Below are positions 48,869 to 62,745 of a DNA stretch of 64,000 bases, in pieces (the first letter of the stretch is position 1; every line of letters starts with the position of its first letter). The position numbers and the translations under genes were made by a program. Location of the stretch: NCBI RefSeq assembly GCF_003945595.2, contig NW_024104095.1:372001-436000 (forward strand), in the 5' to 3' direction. Source of the DNA: Pipra filicauda. Lineage: Eukaryota > Chordata > Aves > Passeriformes > Pipridae. The notes beneath the pieces were generated by a model. It worked only from the letters and a program-made list of their open reading frames with translations. It searched no databases and was not told the origin of the DNA.

Positions 48869-51800
48869 AGCAGTTGTCAAGGTTGAGGGAAGAGATGAAT
48901 GTGAATAAAAAGGTTGGTATAGCACCTATTTGCTCACCTTCTCCTGGTAGAAAAGAAGGCAGGGCAGAGAGGAGATTTTCACCCAGGCTCAGTGAGGCAG
49001 TTCCTGGAGAGCAGTGTCCCTTTCCTGAAGAAAACAACCATTAATCCCTCTCTCTTTGACTGGTCTCTGAAATAGCAGAAGTGTCTGAATTAAATTATTA
49101 AAGACTACCTAAACAGGAGGCCCAGGAATTCTCAATCCATGATTCATAGTTTTGCCCAAAACCCAGATACCTGCAGCTGCACTTCATCACTCCTGACAAT
49201 ACTTGTCATGGGATCCTGTTCTTAAAATTTTCTGCTGCTCTATTCTGTTGGCATAAATCATACTTAATATGTTGATATTGAAACTGTAGATGACAGCACT
49301 GAAAATCTGTGGTTCCATGAAATCAAATAAGCCATAGTAACCTCTTTTAACTTCCCTTGCTATTACCTTAAGAATCCTGAATTCTTGATTAATAAGGATA
49401 AATGTAACATTTAAGGGGAGTTTAATTAGACCCTCTGTCTTTATCCTGCATAACAATATTATGCCACATTATGATTTCAACCATGTCAGCACTCAGAATG
49501 GATGCCTGTGAACTGTGAAATTATAGGGCACATTTTTCATGTCACTGACTAAACAATATTGCAGATCTTCTTGAGAAATATGACAATAGGATCTATCAGT
49601 CACAAGTTATGCTTGCAGTGGAAGTCAGATCTTGACAATAACTCACTTTGTCATTACTGTTCTCTTCTAGTTTCAGAAAAGGCAGGATTTTGCCTCTGGA
49701 AGAAGGAAAGAGTGTCTTGATTATAATAAGTTAGCTATCAAGTTTGAGGACACTGTGTGAGGAGTCGTGTTGACAGGGAAGGGGGCGGTAGGAATTTTTC
49801 TTAATATTTTAAAGTCATTGAATTCTGAGTCCGATTAAACCATGTTTGATCGTGTGGGAATGTCTGTGTGGAGTTACAGCTTTCAGTGGTGCTTTGACAG
49901 AAATTTATTTGGACTGTTAAAATGTATAATTAGAGCTCCAGTGACCAGTGGTATTTTATATGAAGGCAAAAGCTGGAAAAACCAAGCACTGAAATCAAAG
50001 TTTTCCAGGAAGATTGATGATGCATCTAGGCCTGAATCCTGTCATGGAGACCAAGTATCTAATTAAGCAATTCAGCACTTCTGCCTCTGAAGCAGGTGTA
50101 GATCTTGGATGGCACCAGAGCAGATGTTGTCTGGGATGTTATGGTTGTATTTCATTAATTTGCCATCTCCAGAATAAGGGCAGAATAAACCATGGACACC
50201 CCCAGTTCAGTGGCAAAATTCCCAGTGAACCTGGGTGTAGGTTTTCACCTCAGAGCAGAAGCTTTCCCAAAGGCACAGAACTGCTGCTGGATGTTTACAG
50301 CCACTGCTCAACTGCAAGACAACCCTGGGCTGTGCATTTCAAGGCATAAAGACCCATCTTCTTTCAGGCTCACAGACAGTTATTCCTGGAGTGGAATTGG
50401 AGTTCAGTGAAGAAATTGTCAGAAGGTTTAAGCACTCATTTTTACTAAATGGAACTCTGCAAAGTTACTGTAATAGGAAAAACGTCTTGTAGAGTTCAAC
50501 GGGAATTTTTCTATTAACTTGGTAATAAGGATGCCAATTTCTGTAAAAGAGTTTCTGAGTAAGAGTGAAATTATGCACTTTATTAGGCAGCAGTAAGCCT
50601 GCAGATCCATTCTGGGCTCAAATGTGAATTGCTAGGGACTAACTTTGTCCTAATTTTATGACCAGTGTGCTCTAGGTATGGAGACATCTATGCCTACTCT
50701 GCATATAGCTGGATAATTATTATCCATGGCATTCCTTGGGCAGCTCCTTTTGGTAGTGGTTAACATCACATCACCTTGGAGTATCCAACCTGTCTCACCC
50801 AGATTTCATTGAATACTCCACACCCTGAAGAATCTTTACACATTTACCTATTTTAACGGGCCTGTCAGAGTTTTGTTTCCTCTTTTTCCCTTTCAAGTGG
50901 GAAATTTCCAATGGAATTGTGCCTGCCTAAGGCCCAACCTCTCTGGAGATTCAGCCCTGGCTCGTTGGAAGCATTTTTTATACATGAAAAAAAAATGCAG
51001 CCCCAGAGTTTATCTGATAATGCTTCAGGGCTAAACCAAGAAACTTTATTAGTAGTGAACAAGGTGTGCAGCTTCAAAATGGAACACTCAAACATTGCTT
51101 CTGGCCCTGGAATTTTCTGAGTTATTAACTAGTGTTTAAGACAGTTTAGCAGAGAAAGAAAACAACAGTTTTCCATATCTCCATGTCAAGGTTGTTGAGT
51201 TAGTTTGACTCATGGAAATTGTTACAGAGTTTGGGTTTTCAGTGCAAGGAAAAAAAAAAAAAGAAGAAAAAGTTCCTAATAGCTTTAATTCTTGTATAAC
51301 TGTAGCCCTTTGAATAAGTCCTTTAAGCAGTTAGGTGAGTTTTTTCATTACAACTTCTGACATTTCAGGAAAAAATTAGCAGATTCTTTTAGTTTTGCAG
51401 TTCTTGAGGTTTCCATTTTTTGTCTGTCAAATCAAAACATTAACATTCATCCCATGGTGATGCTCTGGACCTTCACTGAAGGTGCCTGGGAAAACACTCA
51501 GATCCCAAATGACACAGGAAAAATATATGAGAAGTTTAACTCTCGGGCATCCAATCCAGGGTTAAACAGCATGGAGTAACTAAGACATAACAGTTAATAA
51601 AAACATAGGAGAGGATTCAATACCTTCGACTTACAGAGCACTATATCTTTTGTGCACTGAATGCAACAGATATCAAGCAGAAAATAAAACTATATATGAC
51701 CAAATAGTGGAATACTTTTGGTAAAGTATTTACCTCATTGGTCCCACACTGCAGTCAGGCAAGGCCTGCAGAGAAAGTTTATCAGCAACTGTCAGTGTGG

Positions 51801-53345
51801 TAAATTAAGGTTAAACAAACAACTGTAAATCTTCCATTTCCAGTCCTTTCAGTGCTTAATCCCATAACATCTAATGAAAGCTCTTTTTGTGTCATAAATG
51901 AGTACTTATGTGGAGCTTTCCCCTCTAACCTGTTCACATTTTCCATCATTGGCCAGCAGATTTCTTAAATGACACACATTTGTCATGTTGCTTAATGTGT
52001 GTCTGGAAGGGGCTTGGCTGTTACGATGATGAACACAAGATAAAAATTGTGCTGTGCAGAGAAGATTTGTTGTAGGCTGTACATCAGAGCCAGCATTCAG
52101 ATGCACACAGGACATGCAGCAAGAAAGATGCTTTCTAACGTGAAAAGGGATATTACTGAGACTTCTTCAGCGTGAACTTACCTTTTAGCAAGCAAAGGAG
52201 AATATTCCTGTCAACAATAAGCTTTAAAATTTTATTTCCTTGGAAAACACATGTTTTTTAATATGTTAAAATATATATGAAGGGGCCATTTTCTAAACCC
52301 TGCCATATCTTGTGACATGCCTTTCAGAATATCTGGCAGGATTTAATTTTGTTCAGCATTCTCTGTTTCTATTTACCCGTGCAAGGACAAATTTGTTTTG
52401 CAGTAACATCAGTTAGACAAGGGATGTTACAATGACTATCCCAAGTGAATATGACAGAGTGTAGAATCTGACTTCCAATGTTCTTGCTCAACAAGTGAAA
52501 AGTAGTATTTTGTTCTCTGTCATCCCTCAGGCATTAGATGATTCCTACAGGCAGAGAGGGACAGAGGGGGGGAAATTCAGCCCAGCAACCTGTAACAAAT
52601 GTAACAGTCTGCACTTGATGGCATGACAAATAAAACAGCTAAGATATGGTTATACACAGCCTTGAAAACATGAGAGTAAGAGGGACAACTTTGCATTTTA
52701 AAGTGCATTTGGACACCCTGAGTGCCTGAGAATCTGATTCATTGAGGTTAGAGAAGGTAAATCACATTGCCTTGTTCATTTGTCATGGTCGTTACAGAGA
52801 GTGAGTTAGGCAAACAAAAGATACTGCCCAAAAATAAGGGAAAAGATGTGACATGATATCACACATTGCTCCAAATCCAGGATAGAAAGTGGTTGCATGT
52901 TTTTTGTATAGTTCAGTGTAATCAAATAAAACTCAGATAGGTGATTCCCAATTATTACAAAAAGAATAAAACAGAATTAATCAAGTTCCTTCTGTAAGAA
53001 CTGCACCCATGAAGAACAGAGTGTATTTAAAATCAGATGAGGAAAAAAAAAACAAAAACTTAATTTGCGTTATTTTTAGCCAGGAATAAATTCACCATTT
53101 TCTTCATATTATCAAGTGGTAGTGTAATTTTTTCTTGAATCTTATATACTCACGTTATCAAACATGCTACTAAATTTCTCACCTACCCTTTCCTTCTTTT
53201 TGTTGTTGAATGCTACAAGGTTGGAAAGTATTTTCACTCAGTGGGTATTAATTCCTCTGAGCTACATAACAATACAAAAGCATCAGGACAGTCTATTTTG
53301 CTATTATGAATACAATTTTTTTAAACAAAGCTAAACAAGAGAACT

Positions 53346-53379
53346 AAAAGGAAAAACACCTTAAAAGGAAAAACACCTT
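53346..53379. repeat. 17-bp tandem duplication
   Basis: The unit aaaaggaaaaacacctt is present twice back to back without differences (53346-53362 and 53363-53379). Probably replication slippage. Confidence 0.93.
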
Positions 53380-53684
53380 AATTTTTACAATATTAATAGC
53401 AGAATGACATATTTTGTTTTAGAGAATTCAGCTTTCATAATAGATGCTTAGTGGATTAAATAAGGAACAAGGAGTTAAATAACTCCTAACTAACTCATTG
53501 GTAGGCATCCAACTGTGACCAAAATCATTCTGATTTGATTCTTTTTTCATTTTAAAACAGTTTGACTGGATTTAAAGCTCCACATAACTCCTCCCTAGAG
53601 GTAACATTCACCAAGACCACACGAAGGGCTTGAGCCTGGATAAGCCTTTCATTCCCCATCTCCTCTTTCCATTGTCTTGTCCAG

Positions 53685-53853
53685 CATTGGAACAGGGCAG
53701 TGGTGGATTCACCATCCCTGGAAGTGTTCCAAAGATGTGCAGATGTGGCATTTGGGGACAGGGGTTAGTGGTGGGCTTGGCAGTGCTGGGTTAATGGCTG
53801 GACTTGATGATCCTAAACGTCTTTTCCATCCTTAACAATTCTTTGACTCTCTA
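53685..53853 (+). mobile_element. CR1 LINE fragment, 3' end, sense
   Basis: Sense CR1 tail of a different subfamily from the others. It contains cagtggtggattcaccatcc, ctggaagtgttccaaagatg, tggcatttggggacaggggt, tagtggtgggcttggcagtg and gacttgatgatcctaaacgt. It closes with a degenerate attctttgactct. Truncated and inactive. Confidence 0.9.
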
Positions 53854-56800
53854 TACAAGGAGCAACTTGAATTTCCAGCACATTGCTCTGCTTCTGTCGA
53901 GCTGCCTCCCTCAGGGTCCCAGTGGGGGTCAGGGAAGAGATGTAGTGGCATCCTGTTGGTTTAGAGCTGGTATGGATGCCCTGGTGGATAAGGGAGATGT
54001 GCCAGGGAAACCTTCCTGCCCACAGGAGCAGAGTTAGTGGGAATGTGTGAGTGTGTGTGCTCGCTGTGTAACGGGGTCTGGGGGCTCATGAGATCCCCAG
54101 GCTGTGGCAGCAGGAGCAGCACATGGCTCTGCAGGAGGCAGGAGAGGCTGAGGGTGATGCTGCTGAGGGGTCACACAGCTCTCCCCACTGAACAAACCCT
54201 CTCTGAGAGATGTCAGTGATTAGTTCAGTTACTATGAACATGGAATAGCCTTCGGGGGCTCAGCTCCACACTCAGCAAAGACTCCAATAATGGCTCAGGC
54301 ACTGCTATAATGTGAGAAAAACCCAAGATTTCAGCCAGGTTTTGCCTGGATCAGGTTCAGCTCAAGTCACAGGATCAGTGTTTCCTCGTTGCTTCAGTGA
54401 AGTCTGGATTCCAGCGGGAATCTTTGCCACTCAAGATTATGCCTGTCAACTACATGAAAACCCATTTATAATCAGAGGATTAGCAACCAATATCTCACCA
54501 AAATGAGTGTCTGCAGGGAAACCTGCACCAGCAGCTATTTTATACTGGCTGTCCCATCCAAGTTTAAACAGAGCTGGGGGACAGTGTTGAGTGTTTGGCA
54601 GGGAAAGGGGAGGGAAGGAGCAGGACTGGGGCTGTTTTTCCTGCCAGACCCTCACTGCAACGTGCCAGGAAACTCAGAGGCTTTTCTAAGTCAGCAGAAC
54701 ATTATTGCTCTCCCATCATCTCTGTGTTACAGCCCTGCCTTGGAAATAGCTGAATCCCACAAATGAGCCCTGTGCGAGTTCAGCCAGCTCGGAATGGCCC
54801 AGCTCTGTCAGCACAGGAAACTACTTTGATTGCTTTTCTGTCAGGATCAGCTTCTTCACAGATTTTCTTTCTGAATTGCTACTTCTTGCACAGTCAATTT
54901 ATCATGTGTTAAATTTCATCCTTTCTTATGCCACCCCATTTTTTCTTTGTCTTTTGTTGCTAAGCTAAGAAAAAGCAAAATACTTATGCTGGTTCACCAC
55001 AATAATATCTTTTACACATTTTTGGGGGGGGCTGACATACCCAATATAATCAGGGGAGTCCTTTTTGTTTGTTCATTTTCTTGAAAAAAAAATCTCATGG
55101 AATAAGAACCCAGGCCTCAAGTAACTTTGTTTGAAGTATGTGGTCTTTATAATTAAAGTGTTCTTACTGAGGAGTGATAAAAGTGTCACATGGTGGATAT
55201 CACTGGGTCTGTCCTGTCTTGTGGTGACATGTATTGCTTACTCCTCTGGCAACAGGGAGAATGGCCTGTGGTACTTCTAGACTTTAGTATTAATTATTTT
55301 CAGAGTGACGAGGCATTATTCCCCATCTGTGGGATAACCTAGTCCCAACATCTTCCAGATTTATCCTGGACTGTAATTCTTTGAAAAGTTTTGACGAGAA
55401 AAGGCAACAAAAGAGGCAAGGGAGTGTGCAAGAAGCAGCTGAAGCAGTGCCCAGGGGTGCCTGCAATGTAACCAATGCTTTGAGGCATCGGTGTCACAAA
55501 GGCTTTAGACTGGACATAAACTGTGCTAAAATGATTAGTCAGCACATTCAACCCCCTCCCCTTCCCTCTTGGAAATCAATTTGCAGAAACATGAATCCCC
55601 TTCCTTCCTTCCGAGACAGGTCCCAGAGTTAATAATGTCCAGGGTTGGGACTTGGCAGTATGTTTGGATGCCACGGGCTCCGGATGCAAACCCGTGCTGG
55701 AGCCTGCTTGTAGTTCCCCTGCCCTTTCGGGGGGTGCCTCCGGGCAAGGGGGTTTTCTTTGTGACTTTAAAATTAGCCAGGGCAAAAGTGAGTTTTTATG
55801 GAAGCTGGCAGAAGTAACCCCGTGCTGGGCCTGGCCAGTTACTCCAGTCCAAGGGCAGCTGTATCGATCCAGACAGACTAATGCCTCCCAGTGGGGAGCC
55901 ACTTCCCACCTCTTCCCTGCCCATCCCTGGGGAAAAAATAACTCCCGGAATCTGCAGAAATGTGCTGTTTCATGGCTGTGTTCAACAGTGACATTTCAGC
56001 AGTGAATCTGCTGGGCTCTTATAAAAACTTTCCTGCTTTTCAAGAGCTCCCAGAACCGCTGATTGAACAGGGAAAGCAGCGAAGGGATTTGCAGTGGGAG
56101 CAGCTGCCTTTGCTGGAAGCACAGGCACAGAGAACAGGCATGTGCAGAAACTTTTGATGGAGTTTTACTGCCAAAAACCTTTTCTGGGTAGTTTATAAAA
56201 GAACCTCCAGCTCATCTAACGTTGATTAGCTTTTGAGGCACAATTGTTACAATGAGAAAACTTTTACTGATTTGCATGTGTTGACAATTATTCTAACAGT
56301 AACAACCTGATTATAGCAGCGTGTTAGTCCCAGATATGGTGTATTATTCCCTAGCTTTAGGAATAATTCAGATAGTTATAGCCTCTGGGTTCATTTAACC
56401 ATAGCCCTAATCACTTCTGATTAAAACATACATAAATGAGTTTGTGGATTTTTTTTTTGTTGTTGTTACACCTCAACTTCTAGGATATTTTTGCCCTGAA
56501 GGGAAGAAAACAAGAAAATTAGATTTCAGTGTAGAGAAATGTTTGAAAGACTGTACAATAATAACAAAAAATATTTTCCTTTTCAGAACATTTTATTTAA
56601 CTGCCTCATTGCTGCAATTTTATTATCTTCATTTGATTAATTGCTGTAGGTTTTAGGTCTGGGTTTATTTTATTATTCCAGTTGCAATGACTCTCTTGTT
56701 ACTTTCTTCATGTTTACCAAGGGGCTTACTCCCATTACTTCTCCACACAAATGACTAATTAGTCAACCATTTTCTCATCTGACATGTCTCAGTGGCAGGG

Positions 56801-57247
56801 GACTAAAAACTGAATTTCCTCTAATTTTTCATTCTGTTTTGATCATATCACTGTAGATAGAGCATTACCATGAAAGCCAGCCTGCTAACTCCCTGATGTG
56901 ACAAGCAAAACAAAGCTGAGCTGAGGAATCTTTCAGCTCAGAGGGTGAGATGAGGCGCAGAGCTGTAGAAGTGCCCTGCAGATGGAAACAGAAGCAAACA
57001 CGGACTGTAGCGTGGTCACAACCTGCAAACTGTTCCCTCGGGGCACGGGAACCACTTCCAGGGCTAAAGTCTGGGAGATCAGAGCTCCAGCCTGAAAAAT
57101 GCTTGGTCAGTGGTGTCTGAGCCCGGCAGCCCTTCCCCACCCCAGTCTGGTGCCACCAACAGTGACATTTATAACCCCAATTTCCACTGCTCTCCCTGAC
57201 TGGGTGAGCAGCAGGAGGCAACATTGGGTCTGTAGTGATCTACCATA

Positions 57248-57309
57248 TAAAACATATATATTATATATTTATAGCCCAAATAGAATATATATTGATATTG
57301 TTATAAATA
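57248..57309. repeat. AT-rich (TA)-type low-complexity tract beside a CR1 end
   Basis: Dense TA steps (acatatatattatatattta and agaatatatattgatattg) lie immediately before the CR1 3' end that starts at 57310. This fits an AT-rich insertion target, but simple AT drift would look the same. Confidence 0.7.
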
Positions 57310-57446
57310 TCATAAAACCACTGAATGGTTTGGGTTGGAAGGGACCTTAAAGCTCATCTTGTTCCACCTCCTGCCATGGGCAGGGACACCTTCTACTAGA
57401 CCAGGTTGCTCCAAGCCCTGTCCAACCTGGCCTTGGACACTTCCAG
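57310..57446 (-). mobile_element. CR1 LINE fragment, 3' end, antisense
   Basis: It begins tcataaaaccactgaatggt, then ttgggttggaagggacctta, gccatgggcagggacacctt, actagaccaggttgctccaa and tggccttggacacttccag, where the match stops abruptly. It is a short copy with little divergence from the common avian sequence. Confidence 0.93.
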
Positions 57447-59375
57447 TTAACTGCAGAAGTAACTGAAGTAAGAAAGCTTTTTGTTCTTTTTGTTTGTTTG
57501 TTTAAAGCAAAACAATTCCTTCCAAGACTTGTTGCCCATAGAAAAATATACTTTTAGGGAAAGAGGGGTTTAATTTTATCCTTTCTCAATGATTTTTTTT
57601 AAATTAGAATTTTAAATAGAAATTTACTGTTGTAAACTGGAAATAGAATGTTAGAATGTTTCTAAGTGTCATGGCATGTTGGTATAGACCAAGTAGTGTT
57701 GAGTTCCCATTTTATTGTTTTGTCTACCTTCTGAAATATGTCCTATCAAAAACGTACACTTTCAGTTTAAAAAGCAGTTTTTAAAAAAATCGACTAACAG
57801 CTGAAGTATTTCTGAAAAATCTTTATTACACTTTCAGCAGACTTTCCTGTGACTTATTGACCTGAGACAGATGCCAGTGGAAAGGTTGTAAGAGCCAAGT
57901 TGTCTTCCAAAGCAAGGGGTAGACTCCTTTTCTTGCTATAAATATCTATTTCTTAACCATAAACTGACAGGGCACCTGAAAGAAGGCAGCTCAAATGGAA
58001 GCTTTTTCCAGAGAACATTCTGTGTTTATACAGTTTTAATAAAAACTACTGATCTTCAGTGGTGTGCTCAGCCCTGATGTACCACAGCATTCCTGCTCTG
58101 GTTCCCCGAAAATACACATTTCTGTAGTGCAAGCTGAAATGCTTTGGAGTTTTTTTTTTACTGTTAAAAACAGCGATTGAATCAATGGAAAACTGATATT
58201 AGCAACAAATATCTGACCAAAATCTGAATGTATGTAAACCTCAAACCTTAAAAAGCAACGTATCAGCCTTGTGCAGCCCCCCTGCGTTTCAGAGCGATCC
58301 AGCCCCTTGCACACCCTAAGGATGTGCCCGTGCTTTGGAGAGGATTATTGCACCATTCCATGGGCCAGACTGGCACTGAGCCAGGGAATTGTGATGCCTT
58401 CTCAGATAGGATCAGCATGAAGCATGTGCAGGCTCAGGTCTGTACAGAAACTCCTGGAAACTTTGGGGAGGCACTTTGGGGTCGCCCAGGGAGAAGCGGC
58501 TGCGGGGAGTTCCTACAGAGCCTGTCGTGCCCTGCCTGCAGAGCTGAGCCAGGCACCGGTGCAGAGCTAATGGATTCACCCTGGAGTGTGTCCAGGTTAT
58601 CAGAGGAACATGAATTTTCTGTGGCCTAAAATGCAGAGCGACTTGTTGCACAATGTTGATGGGGGGGTTTAATTTATTTTTTTAAATTGTTACTCTTAAG
58701 TTGACATTTCCAGCCTGTGAAAATACAGACGGTCTGCAAGCCCATAAATCTGTTCCACGAAGCTGAAAAATGGCTCTTGCATAAATCCTCAATCTCCAGT
58801 AAGTTTAAAAATGCATCTGACCTAACACCTTTCTCAATAGTGTTGCCAGAAAATGTGATTTATTTTGAGTTTTAGATTTTGTTAATGATATATTTATTCT
58901 GATTAATAATAGTATATATTTCAGTTAAATCTGGGGTTTTTTTATATTTTTAGGGTTTTTTCTTTCAAGTAATCTAGCCCAAGTAATTTTAGCATGTCTA
59001 AATCTCTGCAGGAGGGCACTGCAGGAGGTATTTCACAGCCTGTTGCACACGTAGCATATAGTCACACTTTTAGCAGCAACATTTCAATCCAAATTCAAAT
59101 CCATCCATTTTATATGTTCATATATTTAATGGCATAAGGGCTAACCAGCTTAGCTTGCCAGCTGTAGTGTGCAAGTTAAATATGGGGGCTGGAAAGTGCA
59201 AACAGATGACAGTTTAGATTTTATTTTCCTTTCTGACTTTTTAACCACATCTTTTGAAGATTGTCTTAACTCTGTGTTCATACAGCATGTTTAATGTTTA
59301 CCAGGATATGTTTATGTCAAGGTTTAGGCCTGACACAGTGAGGTTTAAGATTCACAACAGGTCTTGAAAACAGTC

Positions 59376-59428
59376 AGTGATGATCTCCAGTGGTTCCTTC
59401 CAATCCCAATCGCTCCATGATTCTGTGG
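59376..59428 (+). mobile_element. Short CR1 3'-end remnant, sense
   Basis: The text gtgatgatctccagtggttc-cttccaatcccaatcgctcc followed by atgattctgtgg matches the last ~50 bases of sense CR1 copies. The upstream sequence is too diverged to assign by eye. Confidence 0.75.
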
Positions 59429-60891
59429 AATCACAAAGTTAGACACACAGAAGGCAGTTTCTGAAAGCCTTGAGGATCAGGAACCCACATGTCCATGTAG
59501 ACAACTGACAGGAAAAAGCCCTTTAGAGGGCTGTCAGTACTGCCCCCTTTATCACTTCTCCTCTAACCCGTATAACCTGGCCTGGAGTTTTTGAGATGAC
59601 GAATTCTTACGTTTTGTCTCAGTAATACACTGTGATGAGACACTTGTTCTTCTGTTCTCCCTGTGCTATGAAACCCTTTCAGTCCTCACCTGCAATGGAA
59701 ATGCTTTCTTAGGCAGTGTCTGCAGCATGAGGGGCAGATATCAGGGTTAGCTTTAACTTGGCAGTGCCAGCAACAGGCTGCTGTTGATAGCACTGTGCTT
59801 AATGCGGATTTGTTTCCCTGTGATTCACATCATAGAGGTGATAAGAAAAATGCTGCAGCTAAAGAACCTACTCATGCTGAGTAGGGCATGTGTTGCTGTA
59901 TCATTTTATGGGTGTCCTACACATTGGGTGACAAACCCCTTGCCATTATTTCACAGGGATCTGTATTTGTATACATATGAAACCCAACATCCATCAGGTT
60001 TTGCCCCTCTCTCCTGACACACACATATTTACCTGTTGACACACTTATTTCAGGCAGGGTTATTGAATTGCTAATAAATCAGCAAAAAAGTCTTAGCTTT
60101 AAATTATTACTCAGTTATGCCTCCATAACACAACACTCTGAGCACCAACGGAGTTATGCTGATATCGTCATGATTTGTGCCCATCATAGAGATTTTCTAG
60201 TGCTGACAACGCACTAACTGCAGGCACTCATTGCAAAGGAAATGCAAAAGAAGGCACAGATTAGGGCAGAGCAATGCCAGCATTGACACTTTGCTGAGCT
60301 ACAGACTATTGCTGACTGCTGGGAGAGATGTGGGGCAGCCTGGTGCTCACACCTGGCTCGGATCCAGGTGTTTCCAAATGGAACAGCGAGTTCCCCTCAC
60401 ATGGAAAGGGGTGAAGACACCCTGTCATGCGGATCTCAGGAGAAACTGTAGAGTTCTTCAAGGGTCATAAAGAAATAAAAGTGTATTTGGGTGTCCAAAC
60501 AGGAAAGCACATGAGGAAGGAGCACTGAAAGGAGGTTTGAAAATAACTGCTTCCTGGGGGTGTAGTTTAAGCTGCTGTAATAAGGTAAATGTGAGGCCTA
60601 CTGGCAACTTCTTTATGTCATGGCCAGAGTGTTTTGGTAACCTGTTGAGTTCAGTTATTTCCAACAATGCCTCCCTTCTGTGTTTAAGACATGTTTTGTC
60701 ACACAAAACACAAGAATCATGGATGATATGTTGCTGACCTGTACAACATTGTGTTTAGGGGCTGCAGAAGTTTTTAGGCAGTAGCTGTATATCTGGGTAT
60801 AAAATGGAATGTGAACCTGTATATTCTCTTGCACCTCCAAATTAATGCATTTTATTAATCCACATTGTTTTGCAACATCTGAAAAAAAAGT

Positions 60892-61020
60892 GAATCATAG
60901 AATGGTTTGGGTTGGAAGAGCCATTAAAGGCCATCTCATTCCAATCCCCTACCATGGGCAGGGATGCCACCCACTAGACCAGGATGCTCAGGGACCTGTC
61001 CAACATGGCCTTGGAAAGTG
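60892..61020 (-). mobile_element. CR1 LINE fragment, 3' end, antisense
   Basis: It begins gaatcatagaatggtttggg and continues ttggaagagccattaaaggc, taccatgggcagggatgcc, actagaccaggatgctcagg and caacatggccttgga. More diverged than the copy at 57310. Confidence 0.92.
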
Positions 61021-61236
61021 AAAAACTCCAACTGCTCCAGCATTCTTCCAATGGCTTTAGTGCCACAAACATTTTAAAACTAAAAAACAGTCTTGGAAGT
61101 TGCATAAAAACATCTTTACAAAATCAAATGTCAGTATAGTTACAGAACATTAGCTGTAATATACATTAGAGAATTGCTATTATTGTTTTCATTCCACATG
61201 GGATGGCAATCAGAGACCCAGCTGTGCAAGGCTGGG

Positions 61237-61260
61237 AATATACATATAAATATACATATA
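61237..61260. repeat. 12-bp tandem duplication
   Basis: The unit aatatacatata occurs twice, perfectly, in tandem. Short AT-rich slippage repeat. Confidence 0.9.
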
Positions 61261-62194
61261 GGAAAGGCAAACTCCTCTCCCCGGAGCAGCTTGGGAGCAG
61301 GAATACCTTTGTTATCATGTAGCCAAATAGCAGAAGAATTGCTGTGTGTCATCATTAATGAGTGTGGAGTGTGTTTCAGCTGGAGAATTGCTGTGCTGCA
61401 ATAAGGTTCCCTCTCTGCTCCTCCCGGTGCCATATGCTGCCGTAATTAGTGCAGGCAAAAGGTAACGAGAGCGCAGTGGAGAAGAGGGAGCTCGATGGGA
61501 AGCAGGTTGATCTCTAAAGCTCTACGTTATGTCATCCCTACATAAAGCACAATGCAGTTTTAACACGGATTTTTTAGTGTTGCACTTATATTTTGGGAAG
61601 TTTTCTTGCCTTGGAGAGCCACCATTACTTACCCAGTGTGTATATTTATGCTGTAACTGCTGCACTGTTCTCTCCCAGATACCTGTGAAGCTTTTTTCAG
61701 AGGTAGTAATTCTTGGTTTTTTTAGCTGCACTTGATATAATGAGATAAAATTCATATTGGCTTGATTTAAAGATTACAGAATGTCTGTATTTAGAGATTT
61801 CTTCATTCAGAGACAAAAGGGTGTTCTCATGCTGAGATCACAGGCACAGACATACAAATTTACCTTCTCCACTATCATTTTACCTGAATAACTCATGAAG
61901 AGCTCATAAAAAAATTTCATGTGCTGCCATTATATGTTCCAGTGCCAGAAGGAGCAAGGATTCATAATGTGGATGATGTGAAGGTTTTTCATTCCAAATA
62001 CAAACATGGAGCTATACTTAGGTGAAATATTGGCTCTGGTCAACTGGTAGTTTAAATTTATGTCAATGGGACCAGGATCCCTGAAAGGAGCAAGTGTGAA
62101 TTGGATATCTAGTGTATGGAAAAGCTTTGTTATATTTCTGATACTGACTCTTGCCAGATTGAAATGCTATGAAAATGGTTGCTATCAAAGTCTT

Positions 62195-62276
62195 ATCATA
62201 GAATCATAGGATGGTTTGGGGTGGAAGAGATTTTAAAAAATCACCTCGTTCCAACTGCCTGCCATGGTATGTTGAC
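62195..62276 (-). mobile_element. Short CR1 3'-end remnant, antisense
   Basis: It begins atcatagaatcataggatgg, then tttggggtggaagagatttt and cgttccaactgcctgccatgg, after which CR1 similarity ends. Heavily truncated. Confidence 0.88.
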
Positions 62277-62587
62277 ACTCTCAGCTTTGCCCAAGACCAC
62301 AAAGTAAACACACACATATAAATGTGTGTATCACAGAGAACAGGAAATTTTTACTCATCTTGGTTCAACTCTATTTTAAACATAGTTTAAAAAGAATTCA
62401 GGAGATAGGCAATTTAGACATGAAAATTTAGATAGAAAATGCCAGTAAATATCTTGCTGCATCTTTAGAAAGCCATTCAAATATTCTTTTCTATTCTGTC
62501 TCTCTTGGTACTTTTGATGTCCCTCATTGCTATGTGTTCTAGGCCTTTTGCAATGATTTACAGATTTTATCCTTTTAACAGCTTTTC

Positions 62588-62745
62588 AAGGCAGAAATAC
62601 ATCCTCACTGTTTTAAAGATGAGGTGAGGATGTAGTATGGATTAAAGACTTCCCTAATTCCATTCTGACAGAGCTGGGGCTCAAAAGTCCAACGTCTGAG
62701 TCCCAGCTGAGCCAGACCAGCCATGCTCACTGGTCCACCACAGTG
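62588..62745 (+). mobile_element. MIR-like ancient SINE fragment (candidate)
   Basis: The words fall in MIR order: catcctcactgttttaaaga-tgaggtgagg (MIR 'ccattttacagatgaggaaactgagg'), taaagacttccctaattcc (MIR 'ttaagtgacttgcccaagg'), acagagctggggctcaaaa ('gcagagctgggattcgaacc'), gtctgagtcccagctgagcc, and ccatgctcactggtccac. Divergence is high. MIR-like elements are scarce but known in birds. The assignment rests on order and spacing, not on an alignment. Confidence 0.55.

Noticed and set aside
48600..48960. Possible LTR or retrotransposon body around the TTCC repeat
   Set aside because: No TG...CA termini, target duplications, primer-binding site or gag/pol frame were found.
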